Below are positions 7,873 to 17,060 of a stretch of DNA of 64,000 nt, in pieces. Source of the DNA: Ureibacillus composti (lineage in GTDB: Bacteria > Bacillota > Bacilli > Bacillales_A > Planococcaceae). Each line of letters starts with the position of its first letter. The first letter of the stretch is position 1. The translations under genes and the position numbers were made by a program. Where the stretch lies: assembly GCA_030348875.1 (NCBI GenBank), contig JAUCEP010000002.1:1257001-1321000 (forward strand), read 5' to 3'. The notes beneath the pieces are model-generated. The model did not search any database and was not told the DNA's origin. It was given only the letters and a program-made list of their open reading frames with translations.

Positions 7873-9099
7873 TTGGTTACAGTTTATACTTGTCAAAATG
7901 GAGTGCGGATCGTCTCGGAGCAAATGTCACACGTTCGCTCTCTATCAATTGGAATATGGGTGAATGCTGGCTCGCGTTTTGAACTGCCAGAAGAAAACGG
8001 GATTACGCATTTTATTGAGCATATGCTCTTTAAAGGAACAAAAACGCGCACGGCTCGCCAAATTGCTGAAGAGTTTGACCGCATCGGCGGCGAAGTAAAT
8101 GCCTTCACGTCAAAAGAAAATACATGTTACTACGCAAAAGTGCTCGACCATCACGGAGAACTAGCAATCAACATCTTAGCGGATATGTTCTTCAATTCGG
8201 TATTTTCAGAGACTGAGTTAGATAAAGAACGTCAAGTCGTGTTAGAAGAAATTTTAATGAGTGAAGATGCGCCGGATGATGATGTCCACGAACGATTATG
8301 GGGCGTTATGTATCCGAAAGATGCGCTAGGCTTACCGATTTTAGGTACGAGCAAAACGCTAAACACATTTACAGCTGATACAATTCGAAATTATATGGCC
8401 AAACACTATACGCCAGAAAATGTTGTCATTTCGGTTGCAGGAAATATAACAAAAGACTTACTACTACATATTGAAAATCTATTTAACCGATTTGAACAAT
8501 CACCAGAAGCGGTTGAAACTGTCCTGACGTATCCTGAATTTTCGCCTGGTCGCTACGTAAAGTCTCGCGATATTGAACAGTCACACTTAGCAATCTCGTA
8601 TCCGGCCATCAATGTAATGGATCCCAATGTGTATAGCTTAGTCGCGCTGAATAATATTTTAGGTGGCAATATGTCATCTCGACTATTCCAAGAAGTGCGT
8701 GAAGAGCGCGGCCTTGCTTATACCATTTATTCTTACCATACGTGTTTCTCAGACGTTGGCGCACTGACGGTTTACGGAAGCACGAACAATCAACAGCTTA
8801 AGCAATTGGAATCAACAATTGACGAAACGATTCAAGCATTCCGAAAAGAAGGCGTGCTCGATACGGAATTGGCCAATGCGAAAGAGCAGCTGAAAGGAAG
8901 TCTAGTCTTAGGATTAGAAGGAACAAGCGCACGCATGAGCCGCAACGGCCGCAATGAACTTATTCACGGCCGCCACAAAACACTCGATGAAATCATCACC
9001 GAAATCGATGCCGTATCAAAAGACAAAGTGAACGACTTCATCGAACAGTTTTTAGGTTCGAAGCCAGCCATCGCCATCATTGGCCAAGGCGTAGAGTAA
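7873..9099 (+). CDS. ymxG: M16-family zinc peptidase YmxG/MlpA
   Basis: A 408-residue M16B (processing-peptidase-like) metallopeptidase. The inverted zinc motif HFIEH (His46, Glu49, His50) is intact, with the downstream Glu in the ERQVVLEEI segment expected for the third zinc ligand, and the R/Y substrate pair region near GLAYTIYSYH. The start is the TTG at 7873, preceded by GTGAGGAT. In B. subtilis ymxG stands immediately upstream of ymxH and the dipicolinate synthase genes; here the order is the same but a 1.2-kb repeat-rich gap separates them. Cytosolic by lack of signal peptide. The natural substrate of this family is poorly known. Confidence 0.9.
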   Translation: MVTVYTCQNGVRIVSEQMSHVRSLSIGIWVNAGSRFELPEENGITHFIEHMLFKGTKTRTARQIAEEFDRIGGEVNAFTSKENTCYYAKVLDHHGELAINILADMFFNSVFSETELDKERQVVLEEILMSEDAPDDDVHERLWGVMYPKDALGLPILGTSKTLNTFTADTIRNYMAKHYTPENVVISVAGNITKDLLLHIENLFNRFEQSPEAVETVLTYPEFSPGRYVKSRDIEQSHLAISYPAINVMDPNVYSLVALNNILGGNMSSRLFQEVREERGLAYTIYSYHTCFSDVGALTVYGSTNNQQLKQLESTIDETIQAFRKEGVLDTELANAKEQLKGSLVLGLEGTSARMSRNGRNELIHGRHKTLDEIITEIDAVSKDKVNDFIEQFLGSKPAIAIIGQGVE

Positions 9100-9110
9100 T
9101 GTGATAAAGG

Positions 9111-9141
9111 GTGTCTCCTTGGAAGAGGGGGCGCTTTTTTA
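9111..9141 (+). terminator. Intrinsic terminator after ymxG
   Basis: GTGTCTCC pairs with GGGGGCGC through several G-U pairs and is followed by a run of six T. Confidence 0.7.
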
Positions 9142-9310
9142 TTTTGGACTTTTGTGAAATTATGGAGTGAAGGAAATGAATCTACGCAAGAAGTCCTTAA
9201 TCGGAGGGATGAACCGTGATTTACTTACAACGAGCTGGATGTGCGTTGAAGTTGCTCAAATGAAATGAAAAATTACTTATTATAGGAGAGAGGGAACAGG
9301 TATGAGTAAT

Positions 9311-9530
9311 GATAAGGGAATAATTTTCCGCTAATGAAAAAAGGGAAGCATCAAAAAGCTAATATAAGGGAAAAATATTCCGTTAATCCTCTCTAAATAA
9401 GGTGAAATCCAATGATTTGGAAGAGATAAGGGAAAAAACTTCCCTTATTTTTAAGAAATTAAGGGTATTTTCAAATTTAAAGGAAATTTATTCCTTTATT
9501 TCTAAAATCTAAGGATATCATCATTCAAAA
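9311..9530. repeat. Degenerate AAGGGAA...TTCC intergenic repeats
   Basis: Several AAGGGAAA words, some as inverted pairs (GGGAAAAAACTTCCC at 9430-9445), spaced irregularly by 25-33 nt. Not coding. Less regular than the other arrays. The tract 9530-9849 shows nothing recognisable apart from decayed copies of the words seen in the next array. Confidence 0.55.
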
Positions 9531-9849
9531 TCACTTAAAGAAAGCCAGTTACACTGATCACACACTTTCATCAAACAGAGACTTTACAAAAAATGACTTC
9601 CAAATAACGACAATTGATGTAATAAGTAATAAAAAGACATTTGTTAAAAGTATACTTAGTATATATTAGTTTTTAATTATTTTAGATTCAGTGATTAATA
9701 ACGTTGTAGGGAATTCATCCAGCTTACTTTGCACCATCTTTTAACTTACCCTTACCTGAGAATGTTTACTCTATCAACCTATAATGTTCACTGCCTAAGT
9801 AATGTCTGCATACAATATTTGGTGTTCGGCTTTTGCCGCCAGTCATGTT

Positions 9850-10107
9850 CACTTAACAAGAGTTATGTTCGGATGACCGTGGTTTAAGTCCACTTAGCAA
9901 GAGTTAATTTCGGAAAGCCCAGGTTTATTGCTCACTTAGCAAGAGTTATGTTCGGATAACCGTGGTTTAAGTCCACTTAGCAAGAGTTATTTCGGAAAGC
10001 CCAGGTTTATGCTCACTTAGCAAGAGTTATGTTCGGAAAGCCCAGGTTTATGCTCACTTAGCAAAAGTTGTGTTCGGATAGACCTGATTTCTGTTCATTT
10101 AGCAAGA
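9850..10107. repeat. 41-nt tandem array (CACTTAGCAAGAG / TTCGGA words)
   Basis: CACTTAGCAAGAGTTA-like words begin at 9850, 9891, 9933, 9974, 10013, 10054 and (decayed) 10096, i.e. every 39-42 nt. Between them a second word, GTTCGGATAACC or TTCGGAAAGCCC, alternates. About twice 20.5 nt, like the dimeric array at 17061. Confidence 0.85.
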
Positions 10108-10235
10108 TAAAGTCCACCTACCACCATTCCATAATCACAGCCCAACCCCCACACTAACCTACAAATATTCCTACAAACATATCCACCACACAAGCTTACC
10201 ACTATCAACACAAATAACCCACATCGTTCATTAAT
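10108..10235. other. Strongly strand-asymmetric A/C-rich tract
   Basis: About 130 bp in which G is almost absent from the top strand (CCACC, CCCAACCCCCACAC, CACCACACAAG). No ORF, terminator or promoter seen. It follows the 41-nt array; nearly unstructured as RNA on this strand. Confidence 0.6.
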
Positions 10236-10367
10236 CCTGGATGTTTATGTTAAATAAAAATTAAGAGCTGCGGATTCGTAATGCAACGCCGCCCACTAGC
10301 ACAATCGCGTTTCACCCAAAAGTCTCAATTTACTTTGAGGAACTAAACTTTTGAAACATGGATGGGC

Positions 10368-10395
10368 ACCGATAATTATTGGGTTGCATATAGTA
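10368..10395 (+). promoter_or_regulatory. Sigma-K-like promoter for ymxH-dpaA-dpaB
   Basis: An AC at 10368-10369 followed after 17 bp by CATATAGTA (10387-10395) matches the mother-cell sigma-K pattern AC-N16/17-CATANNNTA. Transcription would start near 10402, just before the GGAGGAGGG of ymxH. Dipicolinate synthase is a known sigma-K product, which makes the match credible. Confidence 0.55.
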
Positions 10396-10422
10396 TCAGT
10401 AAGCTCATGGAGGAGGGAAAAT

Positions 10423-10692
10423 ATGCTGCTGTCGGAGCTTGCAGAGAAAGAGTTAATTGAAATGGAAAATGGGGTTAGATACGGTTTTTTGGCTGAGACG
10501 GAATGTGTGTTTGATCCGAGAACGGGAAGAATTATTGGGTTTGAACTAGCGGATTTAACTGCCAAAAAGCCATTCGCCAAAAAGAAATCTTCTACCCCAC
10601 AGTTTGTGCCGTGGGAAGAGATTCAATTAATTGGGGAAGACCGTATTTTATTCCGCAAAACTACTGCGACTAGAAGGCATTTCGACTCATGA
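10423..10692 (+). CDS. ymxH: YlmC/YmxH-family sporulation protein (PRC-barrel)
   Basis: An 89-residue protein of the YlmC/YmxH family, a single small PRC-barrel-like beta domain (LIEMENGVRYGFLAETECVFD, then GRIIGFELAD). The start is the ATG at 10423, preceded by GGAGGAGGG. It overlaps dpaA by 4 bp (ATGA), so the two are translationally coupled. It carries a longer than usual Lys-rich tail. Role in sporulation is assigned by family and by operon position; the biochemical role is not known. Confidence 0.9.
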   Translation: MLLSELAEKELIEMENGVRYGFLAETECVFDPRTGRIIGFELADLTAKKPFAKKKSSTPQFVPWEEIQLIGEDRILFRKTTATRRHFDS

Positions 10693-11462
10693 AAGAAGAA
10701 AAATGGTTAGTAGTTGGTACAGATGCTCGTCTAAAAATGCTCGCGAAAAAACTGAGCAAAGAAAACTCACGTACGGTTTATTACAAAAGTGAGAGCGTAT
10801 GGGATGAAGATTTGAACAGAATGGTTTATGAATTTAAACCGAATTTTATTGTCCTTCCTATACATCCTCTGCCAGTAGAAGTTCCATTAGTGATGGGAGT
10901 TTCTGGAGCGAAAATATTTGCCGGGAAATTAAATGATGAATGGAAAAGTATTTTAAAAAACAACGAGATTTCTTACTACTTAGAAGATGAAGGATTTATT
11001 TGGCAAAATGCTGCGTTAACTGCAGAAGCATTTGTTTCAAGCTTCTATAATACGAAACAAGCAATTCAAGGGAAGAAATTTATTGTAACTGGCTTTGGCC
11101 GAGTTGCGAAAATGGTGGCTCATATATTGAGAAGCATTGGCGGGGATGTTTGTATCGCTGTTCGCTCCAATGTGCAATTAAGTGAAGCAAAGGCATTACG
11201 ATATGAAGTGGTTCAATTAGATGAAGTCGGATATGTGGATGGAGATGTCTTCATCAATACCATTCCAGCAAAATGGTTGGATCAAGAGTTCAATGAAAAA
11301 ATAGCAATGCCAATTTATGATTTAGCCTCCTACCCTGGGTGTTTAAATGATGATGTTAGTCGCAAGGATTATGAATTATTACCAGCATTACCTGGAAAGT
11401 TTTTCCCGAACGATGCTGCTCATGTATTATATGAATCAATTGTTGGACAATTAAGGAGGTAA
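10689..11462 (+). CDS. dpaA: Dipicolinate synthase subunit A
   Basis: A 257-residue DpaA (SpoVFA). With DpaB it oxidises a tetrahydrodipicolinate-derived intermediate to dipicolinic acid in the mother cell. The N-terminal domain is followed by a Rossmann fold (KFIVTGFGRVAKMVAHILRSIG, near residues 130-150) with the nucleotide-binding glycines. It is about 40 residues shorter than B. subtilis SpoVFA (297), apparently through a compact N-terminal domain; the reading frame itself is intact. It overlaps ymxH by 4 bp and ends 4 bp before dpaB, whose ribosome site (AGGAGG) lies inside the dpaA 3' end. Confidence 0.92.
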   Translation: MKEEKWLVVGTDARLKMLAKKLSKENSRTVYYKSESVWDEDLNRMVYEFKPNFIVLPIHPLPVEVPLVMGVSGAKIFAGKLNDEWKSILKNNEISYYLEDEGFIWQNAALTAEAFVSSFYNTKQAIQGKKFIVTGFGRVAKMVAHILRSIGGDVCIAVRSNVQLSEAKALRYEVVQLDEVGYVDGDVFINTIPAKWLDQEFNEKIAMPIYDLASYPGCLNDDVSRKDYELLPALPGKFFPNDAAHVLYESIVGQLRR

Positions 11463-11466
11463 AAAC

Positions 11467-12057
11467 GTGCTCGAGGGTAAACGAATAGGACTCGGGATCA
11501 CAGCATCACACTGTACGTATGAAGATGTTGTTCCGAAGATTGAAAACTTTATTAAAGCTGGTGCATCGGTTGTACCGATTATTACACATTCCGTGTTAAC
11601 AGCAGCAACGCGTTTTGGAACAGGTGAAGAATGGATTAAAAAGATTGAAAGCATAACAGGTGAAAAAGTGGTTTCATCGATCGCAGGTGCAGAACCATTT
11701 GGACCTAGTAATCCACTAGATTGTATGGTAATTGCGCCAATGACGGGGAACTCGATTAGTAAATTTGCCAATGCATCTACAGACAGTCCAGTGTTAATGG
11801 CAGCAAAAGCGACATTACGTAATGGTTCACCTGTCGTATTAGGTATTTCTACAAATGATGCACTCGGCTTAAACGGCGTCAACATTATGAGATTATTAAA
11901 CTCTAAAAATATATACTTTATCCCATTTGGTCAAGACGATCCATACAACAAGCCGAATTCTCTTATTTCCGATTTCACTAAAATGGTCGAAACGGTTGAA
12001 CATGCGATTAATCACAAAAAGCAATTACAGCCATTATTTATACAATATTTGAAATAG
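11467..12057 (+). CDS. dpaB: Dipicolinate synthase subunit B (flavoprotein)
   Basis: A 196-residue flavin-binding subunit (SpoVFB) of dipicolinate synthase. Typical flavoprotein segments are visible: GLGITASHCTYE at the N-terminus, CMVIAPMTGNSISKFANA near residue 87 and the SPVLMAAKATLRNGSPVVLG strand-helix. The start is a GTG with AGGAGG 7 bp upstream inside the dpaA 3' end. Length matches the family (about 200). It is the last gene of the ymxH-dpaAB unit; asd follows after 84 bp. Confidence 0.94.
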   Translation: MLEGKRIGLGITASHCTYEDVVPKIENFIKAGASVVPIITHSVLTAATRFGTGEEWIKKIESITGEKVVSSIAGAEPFGPSNPLDCMVIAPMTGNSISKFANASTDSPVLMAAKATLRNGSPVVLGISTNDALGLNGVNIMRLLNSKNIYFIPFGQDDPYNKPNSLISDFTKMVETVEHAINHKKQLQPLFIQYLK

Positions 12058-12141
12058 TCGAATTTTCTAACACAACTATAGTTTTTTATGATACAATTTC
12101 TAACATTACTTAACTAGTATTATTTGAGGAGAGATGAATAG

Positions 12142-13179
12142 ATGTCTAAGCAATTAACAGTTGCAATTGTAGGAGCAACAGGAGCAGTAGGTTCTAAAAT
12201 GAAGGAACAACTTATTAAAAGAAATTTTCCTATTAAACATATAAAATTCCTAGCATCTGCTCGTTCTGCAGGAAAAGAGATCGAATTTAACGGTCAAACT
12301 TACACAATCGAAGAAGCGACACCGCAAAGCTTCGAAGGTGTAGATGTTGCATTATTCTCAGCAGGTGGTTCTGTGTCTGCAAAATTAGCACCAGAAGCTG
12401 CAAAGCGTGGCGCAGTGGTAATCGACAACACAAGTCATTTCCGTATGCACCCAGATGTACCTCTAGTAGTACCAGAAGTTAACCGTGAAGCTTTAGCTAA
12501 ACATAACGGCATTATTGCCAACCCAAACTGCTCAACTATTCAAATGGTGGCAGCGTTACAACCAATTCGTGAAAAATTTGGTTTAACAAAAGTGATTGTT
12601 TCAACGTATCAAGCTGTTTCTGGTTCAGGTATTTCAGCGATTGAAGAATTACGCGAACAAAGTGCACAATGGGAAGCTGGAAAAAATGTAGAAGCCAACA
12701 TTTTACCAGCAAAATCAGACAAAAGACACTTCCCAATCGCACGTAACGTCATTCCGCAAATTGACGTATTTACGGATAATGGCTTTACTTACGAAGAAAT
12801 GAAAATGATCAACGAAACGAAAAAAATCCTGAGCATGCCTGAACTTTCAGTAGCAGCAACATGCGTACGTGTTCCAGTCGTTTCTGGACATTCTGAGTCT
12901 GTTTATATCGAAGTAGAACAAGACGCAAGCGTTCAAGATCTATTCGAAGTATTTAAAAATGCACCAGGTGTTGTGTTACAAGATGATATTTCAAATCAAG
13001 AGTACCCAATGCCAATTTACGTAGAAGGGGAAGACCCAGTATACGTAGGACGCATTCGACAAGACCTTTCAAACAAAAAAGGCTTCCACTTATGGGTTGT
13101 ATCAGACAACTTATTAAAAGGAGCAGCATTAAACTCAATTCAGATTGCAGAAGCGATGTTAGAGGACAACTTACTTTAG
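12142..13179 (+). CDS. asd: Aspartate-semialdehyde dehydrogenase
   Basis: A 345-residue enzyme that reduces aspartyl phosphate to aspartate semialdehyde, the shared step to lysine, methionine, threonine and dipicolinate. Seen: the NADP-binding [10 protein letters not shown] (residues 11-20), the active-site Cys130 in ANPNCSTIQ, the QAVSGSG loop and the catalytic-His segment VSGHSE. GAGGAGAG precedes the ATG. In B. subtilis aspartokinase I (dapG) follows asd; here dapA follows directly after 25 bp. Confidence 0.96.
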   Translation: MSKQLTVAIVGATGAVGSKMKEQLIKRNFPIKHIKFLASARSAGKEIEFNGQTYTIEEATPQSFEGVDVALFSAGGSVSAKLAPEAAKRGAVVIDNTSHFRMHPDVPLVVPEVNREALAKHNGIIANPNCSTIQMVAALQPIREKFGLTKVIVSTYQAVSGSGISAIEELREQSAQWEAGKNVEANILPAKSDKRHFPIARNVIPQIDVFTDNGFTYEEMKMINETKKILSMPELSVAATCVRVPVVSGHSESVYIEVEQDASVQDLFEVFKNAPGVVLQDDISNQEYPMPIYVEGEDPVYVGRIRQDLSNKKGFHLWVVSDNLLKGAALNSIQIAEAMLEDNLL

Positions 13180-13204
13180 GATTTCCTTAAGGGGTGTTTT
13201 TATA

Positions 13205-14104
13205 GTGGATCTAGGTCGTGTTGCTACAGCGATGATTACTCCATTTAACGACGATGGATCAATTAATTATGAAGTAGCAGAGCGAGTAATTGAGCACTTA
13301 ATCCAAAATGGTACAGATACAATCGTAGTATGTGGTACGACAGGTGAAACCCCAACATTAACCGTACAAGAAAAAAGAGATTTTATCGATTTTACAATTA
13401 AAAAAGTAAATAAACGCATTCCTGTTATTGCAGGTGTTGGTTTAAATGACACAGCTTACACAATTGAGGCAACAAAAGTAGTAGAGGCTTTTGGGGCTGA
13501 CGGCATCATGGTTGTTGCGCCTTTCTATAACAAGCCAAACCAACGCGGAATTTACGCACATTTCGAGGCTGTTGCAAAAGTGACCGATTTACCGGTTGTG
13601 ATTTACAATGTCCCAGGGCGCACAGGTGTAAATATCACATCACAAACAACAATCGATTTATGTAAAATTCCCAATATACGAATTGTCAAAGAAGCAAGCG
13701 GAAGTCTGGATCAAATGACAGAAATCCTTGCCAATGTTTCGGACGACACGTATGTTTATAGTGGAGATGATGCCCTAACACTGCCCCTTGTGTCAGTTGG
13801 CGGCAGAGGTGTCATTTCGGTAGTCTCCCATGTATGTGGTAATGAAATGCAGGCCATGATTCGCGCATTCGATGAAGGACGCCATGACGTGGCCGCAAAA
13901 TATCACCAAGCACTGTTACCGGTGATTAAAAAATTATTCGAAAACCCAAGTCCGGTCCCAATAAAATACGCACTAAGCAAATTCGGTTTCTCCGTTGAAA
14001 AAGTAAGACTCCCAATGGTTGAACTTACAACCGAAGAAAAAGACTTATTCGATCAAGTCTGGGAGCAATTCCAACAAAAAGTAAAATCCATCGATACCAA
14101 CTGA
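13205..14104 (+). CDS. dapA: 4-hydroxy-tetrahydrodipicolinate synthase
   Basis: A 299-residue DapA that condenses pyruvate with aspartate semialdehyde, feeding lysine, peptidoglycan and spore dipicolinate. Seen: GTTGE (Thr45/Thr46), Tyr134 in VIYNVPGRTG and the Schiff-base Lys162 in IVKEASGS. The start is a GTG with AAGGGGTG upstream. It shares an operon with asd and is closed by a strong terminator. Confidence 0.96.
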   Translation: MDLGRVATAMITPFNDDGSINYEVAERVIEHLIQNGTDTIVVCGTTGETPTLTVQEKRDFIDFTIKKVNKRIPVIAGVGLNDTAYTIEATKVVEAFGADGIMVVAPFYNKPNQRGIYAHFEAVAKVTDLPVVIYNVPGRTGVNITSQTTIDLCKIPNIRIVKEASGSLDQMTEILANVSDDTYVYSGDDALTLPLVSVGGRGVISVVSHVCGNEMQAMIRAFDEGRHDVAAKYHQALLPVIKKLFENPSPVPIKYALSKFGFSVEKVRLPMVELTTEEKDLFDQVWEQFQQKVKSIDTN

Positions 14105-14121
14105 ATACGATGAAAGATACG

Positions 14122-14151
14122 AAGCTGCGGCGTGATGCCGCAGCTTTTTTT
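14122..14151 (+). terminator. Intrinsic terminator after dapA
   Basis: GCTGCGGC-GTGAT-GCCGCAGC followed by seven T: a strong GC-rich hairpin. Confidence 0.95.
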
Positions 14152-14190
14152 GTGTTTGGATTGGGATGAGAACGCGCTGGTGAGAGAATT

Positions 14191-14612
14191 TTACGTGGGA
14201 GTTGATCCTGTTAATGTGCGAGTTTACTGGACTTATGTGCGAGAAAGGTCCGCTTACGTGCGGCTTCATATTTTACGTGCGAGTTGAACCCGTAAACGTG
14301 CGAAATTATTGAAACTACGTGCGAGAAAGGTCCGCTTACGCGCGGTTTCATATTTTACGTGCGAGTTGATCCCGTAAACGTGCGAAATTATTGAAATTAC
14401 GTGCGAGAAAGTTCCGCTTACGTGCGGCTTCATATTTTACGTGCGGATTTATCCCCTTAACGTGCGAGTTTATTGGAATCATGTGCGGGTTTGTCCAGTT
14501 TACGTGCGACTTCCTTGAAATTACGTGCGAGTTTTTAAACTTACGTACATCTTCAATTATTTCGTGCGAGTTCATCACATATTCGTGTGATTTTATATTT
14601 AATGTGCTAGTC
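14191..14612. repeat. 21-nt keyword array (ACGTGCGA type)
   Basis: About 20 ACGTGCGA-like words; the GTGCG starts at 14195, 14216, 14237, 14258, 14277, 14298, 14319, 14340, 14359, 14380, 14401, 14422, 14441, 14462, 14483, 14504 and 14525, almost always 21 nt and sometimes 19 nt apart. Longer blocks are duplicated (14258-14340 resembles 14340-14422). Open frames through it are by-products of the 21-nt (7-codon) period. The remainder of the gap to 14760 is plain A/T-rich sequence. Confidence 0.92.
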
Positions 14613-14814
14613 CCACTTTTACTAACTCCCTTCATTCGCCAAATAAACCACTATGTAAGCAACCACAAACTATTCAAAATCTGACAATAAGAGCTAAGTT
14701 GTGACGTGTTTCAACCATGACGTCGAATTGGAGGGAAAAGATTTTGTTTCATTTTCGAGAATAATATTGACTCTAAATAGAAAATTAATGTAAATTATTT
14801 CTAGTATAACTGTG

Positions 14815-14830
14815 TACAATTATACAATTA
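14815..14830. promoter_or_regulatory. Direct repeat TACAATTA x2 before the GntR gene
   Basis: Two adjacent TACAATTA copies lie directly before the GAGGGGG ribosome site at 14831; the left copy is also part of TGTA-N6-TACA. A TTGACT at 14767 with A/T-rich -10 candidates (TAAATT at 14791) suggests a promoter upstream. Possible autoregulatory site. Confidence 0.3.
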
Positions 14831-14844
14831 GAGGGGGTAATAAA

Positions 14845-15528
14845 ATGGTCTCTTCCACACAAGGTAGAATATCAACCAAGGACTATGTTTATTTGCAGTT
14901 AAAGAAGGAAATTGTGGGTGGGGAACTATTACCAGAGGCGCAAATTAATGAGTTGGATCTATCGAAACGTTTTGACATTAGCCGAACACCATTACGTGAG
15001 GCACTACAACGACTCGAAATTGAAGAATTAGTTGTTCGGTTGCCGAATGGAAGATTGAAGATTTCACCTGTTTCCGTTGAAGATGCACGTAGTATCTTTA
15101 GTGTTCGTAGTGCACTAGAAGGCTTAGTCACCAAATCAGCGACTCAAAATGCGAATGAACGAGATTTAGAGGAACTACGACTTCTCACAGATCTGTTAGT
15201 CAATGCAGCTAATCTAGGAAACAATGAGGATGTGATTTATTACGGTGATCAGATTCATCATCGGCTTTACGACATTAGTCAGCATAAGGTTGCGGTGAAA
15301 ATACTGAACAATATGAATGATCATATTATGCGCTACAGAAGAATTGGGCCGAATACAAGTCACACTCGTAGTAAAGAAGCAGCCAAAGAACATCTTGAAC
15401 TCTATGAAACGATTGCTGCTAGAAATCCGGAAAAAGCCGAGAAATTAATGCAGAAACATATTAATAACAGTTTAGATGCAGCCATCCAATCTATCGAAGC
15501 ACATCTACAAACGAAAAATTGTAAGTAG
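14845..15528 (+). CDS. GntR-family FCD-domain transcriptional regulator
   Basis: A 227-residue FadR-subfamily regulator. The winged helix is at residues 15-75 (LSKRFDISRTPLREALQRLE), followed by an all-helical FCD domain with the metal/ligand residues Asp and two His (DQIHHRLYDIS; EAAKEHLELYE). The start is the ATG at 14845 with GAGGGGG upstream; an earlier in-frame ATG at 14812 lacks a ribosome site. It precedes an MFS carrier in the same direction and probably controls it. The pair is inserted between dapA and rnjB, where related genomes have housekeeping genes. Confidence 0.88.
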   Translation: MVSSTQGRISTKDYVYLQLKKEIVGGELLPEAQINELDLSKRFDISRTPLREALQRLEIEELVVRLPNGRLKISPVSVEDARSIFSVRSALEGLVTKSATQNANERDLEELRLLTDLLVNAANLGNNEDVIYYGDQIHHRLYDISQHKVAVKILNNMNDHIMRYRRIGPNTSHTRSKEAAKEHLELYETIAARNPEKAEKLMQKHINNSLDAAIQSIEAHLQTKNCK

Positions 15529-15569
15529 GATTGCCGATATTACTTCTATGCAAATCGGGTATTAGATTT

Positions 15570-15583
15570 TGAAACCGGTTTCA
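15570..15583. promoter_or_regulatory. cre-like site (CcpA operator) before the MFS gene
   Basis: TGAAACCGGTTTCA is a perfect 14-bp palindrome fitting the catabolite-responsive element pattern TGWAANCGNTNWCA. It lies between the GntR gene and the MFS carrier, so carbon catabolite control of the carrier is likely. Confidence 0.65.
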
Positions 15584-15671
15584 GTAGAGTGTAAGCACCG
15601 TAAATGCCAAGGCGTTTTACAAGATTAATTGACTGAATTTTCTATCATTAAATTTTCGTAGGGGGGATTTT

Positions 15672-16973
15672 ATGTCGAGTACAACAGTTCCAACGCAAGA
15701 CGAAAAAATGGATAAGTCAAAATTGAAAGTATTTTTTGGTGCCTATATTGGTTGGATTTTTGATTATTATGAAGTGTTTTTATTAAGTTTCTTAGTTATT
15801 CCCATGGCTTCAGCACTTTCGCTTTCAACAGCCCAGGTTGCATCTGTATTTTCAGTTCAGTTGGCGTTTTTAGCTGTAGGTGGAGTTGTATTTGGTTATT
15901 TAGGGGATAAAATCGGACGTAAAAAAATATTAATTTTAACTCTCGTGATCTTCTGTCTAGCAACATTAATGAGAGGTTTTAGCTTCAATTACGAATGGTT
16001 AATCGTTTGGACGGCAATCGCTGGCTTTGGTTTAGGTGGGGAATATGGTGCAGCCCAAGCGTTAGTTAGTGAAACCGTTCCATCAAAGCAACGTGGTTTT
16101 TGGAGTAGTATGCTATATGGTGGCGCTTATATCGGAATCTTTTTAGGTGCTTCTGTAGGCGGCTTTTTATTACCGGTCATCGGATGGCGTTGGACGTTTA
16201 TTTTATCTGCTTTCCCTATCTTATTTGCCCTTTATTTACGTAAGGACGTCGAAGAGTCGCAAGTATGGGAAAAAGAGGTGCTAGAGAAAAAGGATGTTCA
16301 AAAAGTCAAACTAACGGAAAAGTATGGACTGCGTAGATTTTGGAAACCATTTGGAATTGCCTTAATCGCGGCGGTTCTGCAATACTTCGCTTATTATGGG
16401 ATTACAAACTTCTTACCTACGTATCTTGTAAAATATGAAGGATTCGAGATGGGTACTGCCGGCTGGTGGCTTTTCTTTACTGCATTTGCAGGTCTAGTAG
16501 GTTCGTTTGTTGCAGGCTATACAACGGACAAATGGGGACGCCGAATTACACTTTGCTATCTGGGCGTTGTCGCAGCATTAGGAGGACTTATTCTTTATTT
16601 AACTTGGAGTAGTTTAATTAGTTCATTCTTAATTTTAATTCCAATGTTCTTATTATACTTTGGTTCAAATGGTGCATCCGTCTTCGGGTCATTATTTAGT
16701 GAAATCTTCCCAACGGATGTTCGAGCGACAGGAATTTCATGGGCACTGCAAATTGGACGAGGCCTTTCTGCAATCCCGCCGTTAATTACAGCGGCAGTCT
16801 TCCCGGTTTACGGCTACAAGCCAATCATCTTGGGAGGCGCAGCATTATTCCTACTACTTGCAATCTGGGCTTGGGTATTCCCAGAAACGAAAAATAAAGA
16901 TCTATTTAAAGAAGATGAATCCAATGAAGGCGAAAAATCCGAAGTAGAACCAGAATTAACACCAAACACATAA
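15672..16973 (+). CDS. MFS carboxylate/metabolite:proton symporter
   Basis: A 433-residue MFS carrier with 12 predicted membrane segments. The loop 2-3 signature (GYLGDKIGRKK near residues 75-85) and its second-half equivalent (GYTTDKWGRR) are clear, and the early IGWIFDYYEVFLLSF segment with an in-membrane Asp resembles aromatic-acid/sialate/lactate proton symporters. GTAGGGGGGA precedes the ATG. It is preceded by a FadR-type regulator and a cre-like site, which points to uptake of a carbon source, probably an organic acid. The hydrophilic tail is acidic and carries no known domain. Confidence 0.85.
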   Translation: MSSTTVPTQDEKMDKSKLKVFFGAYIGWIFDYYEVFLLSFLVIPMASALSLSTAQVASVFSVQLAFLAVGGVVFGYLGDKIGRKKILILTLVIFCLATLMRGFSFNYEWLIVWTAIAGFGLGGEYGAAQALVSETVPSKQRGFWSSMLYGGAYIGIFLGASVGGFLLPVIGWRWTFILSAFPILFALYLRKDVEESQVWEKEVLEKKDVQKVKLTEKYGLRRFWKPFGIALIAAVLQYFAYYGITNFLPTYLVKYEGFEMGTAGWWLFFTAFAGLVGSFVAGYTTDKWGRRITLCYLGVVAALGGLILYLTWSSLISSFLILIPMFLLYFGSNGASVFGSLFSEIFPTDVRATGISWALQIGRGLSAIPPLITAAVFPVYGYKPIILGGAALFLLLAIWAWVFPETKNKDLFKEDESNEGEKSEVEPELTPNT

Positions 16974-16988
16974 TGAGCATGAGCGGGG

Positions 16989-17022
16989 AACAGACTCTAT
17001 GAATGAGTCTGTTTCTTTTTTT
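16989..17022 (+). terminator. Intrinsic terminator after the MFS gene
   Basis: AACAGACTC-N7-GAGTCTGTT followed by CTTTTTTT. Confidence 0.92.
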
Positions 17023-17060
17023 ATTTTAATAGAAGGGGGGAGGGAAACAAGGTGGGATCC

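Noticed and set aside
14391..14684. Open reading frames of 95-97 codons on both strands through the 21-nt array
   Set aside because: A 21-nt period is seven codons, so stops are avoided by repetition. No ribosome site and a purely repetitive product.
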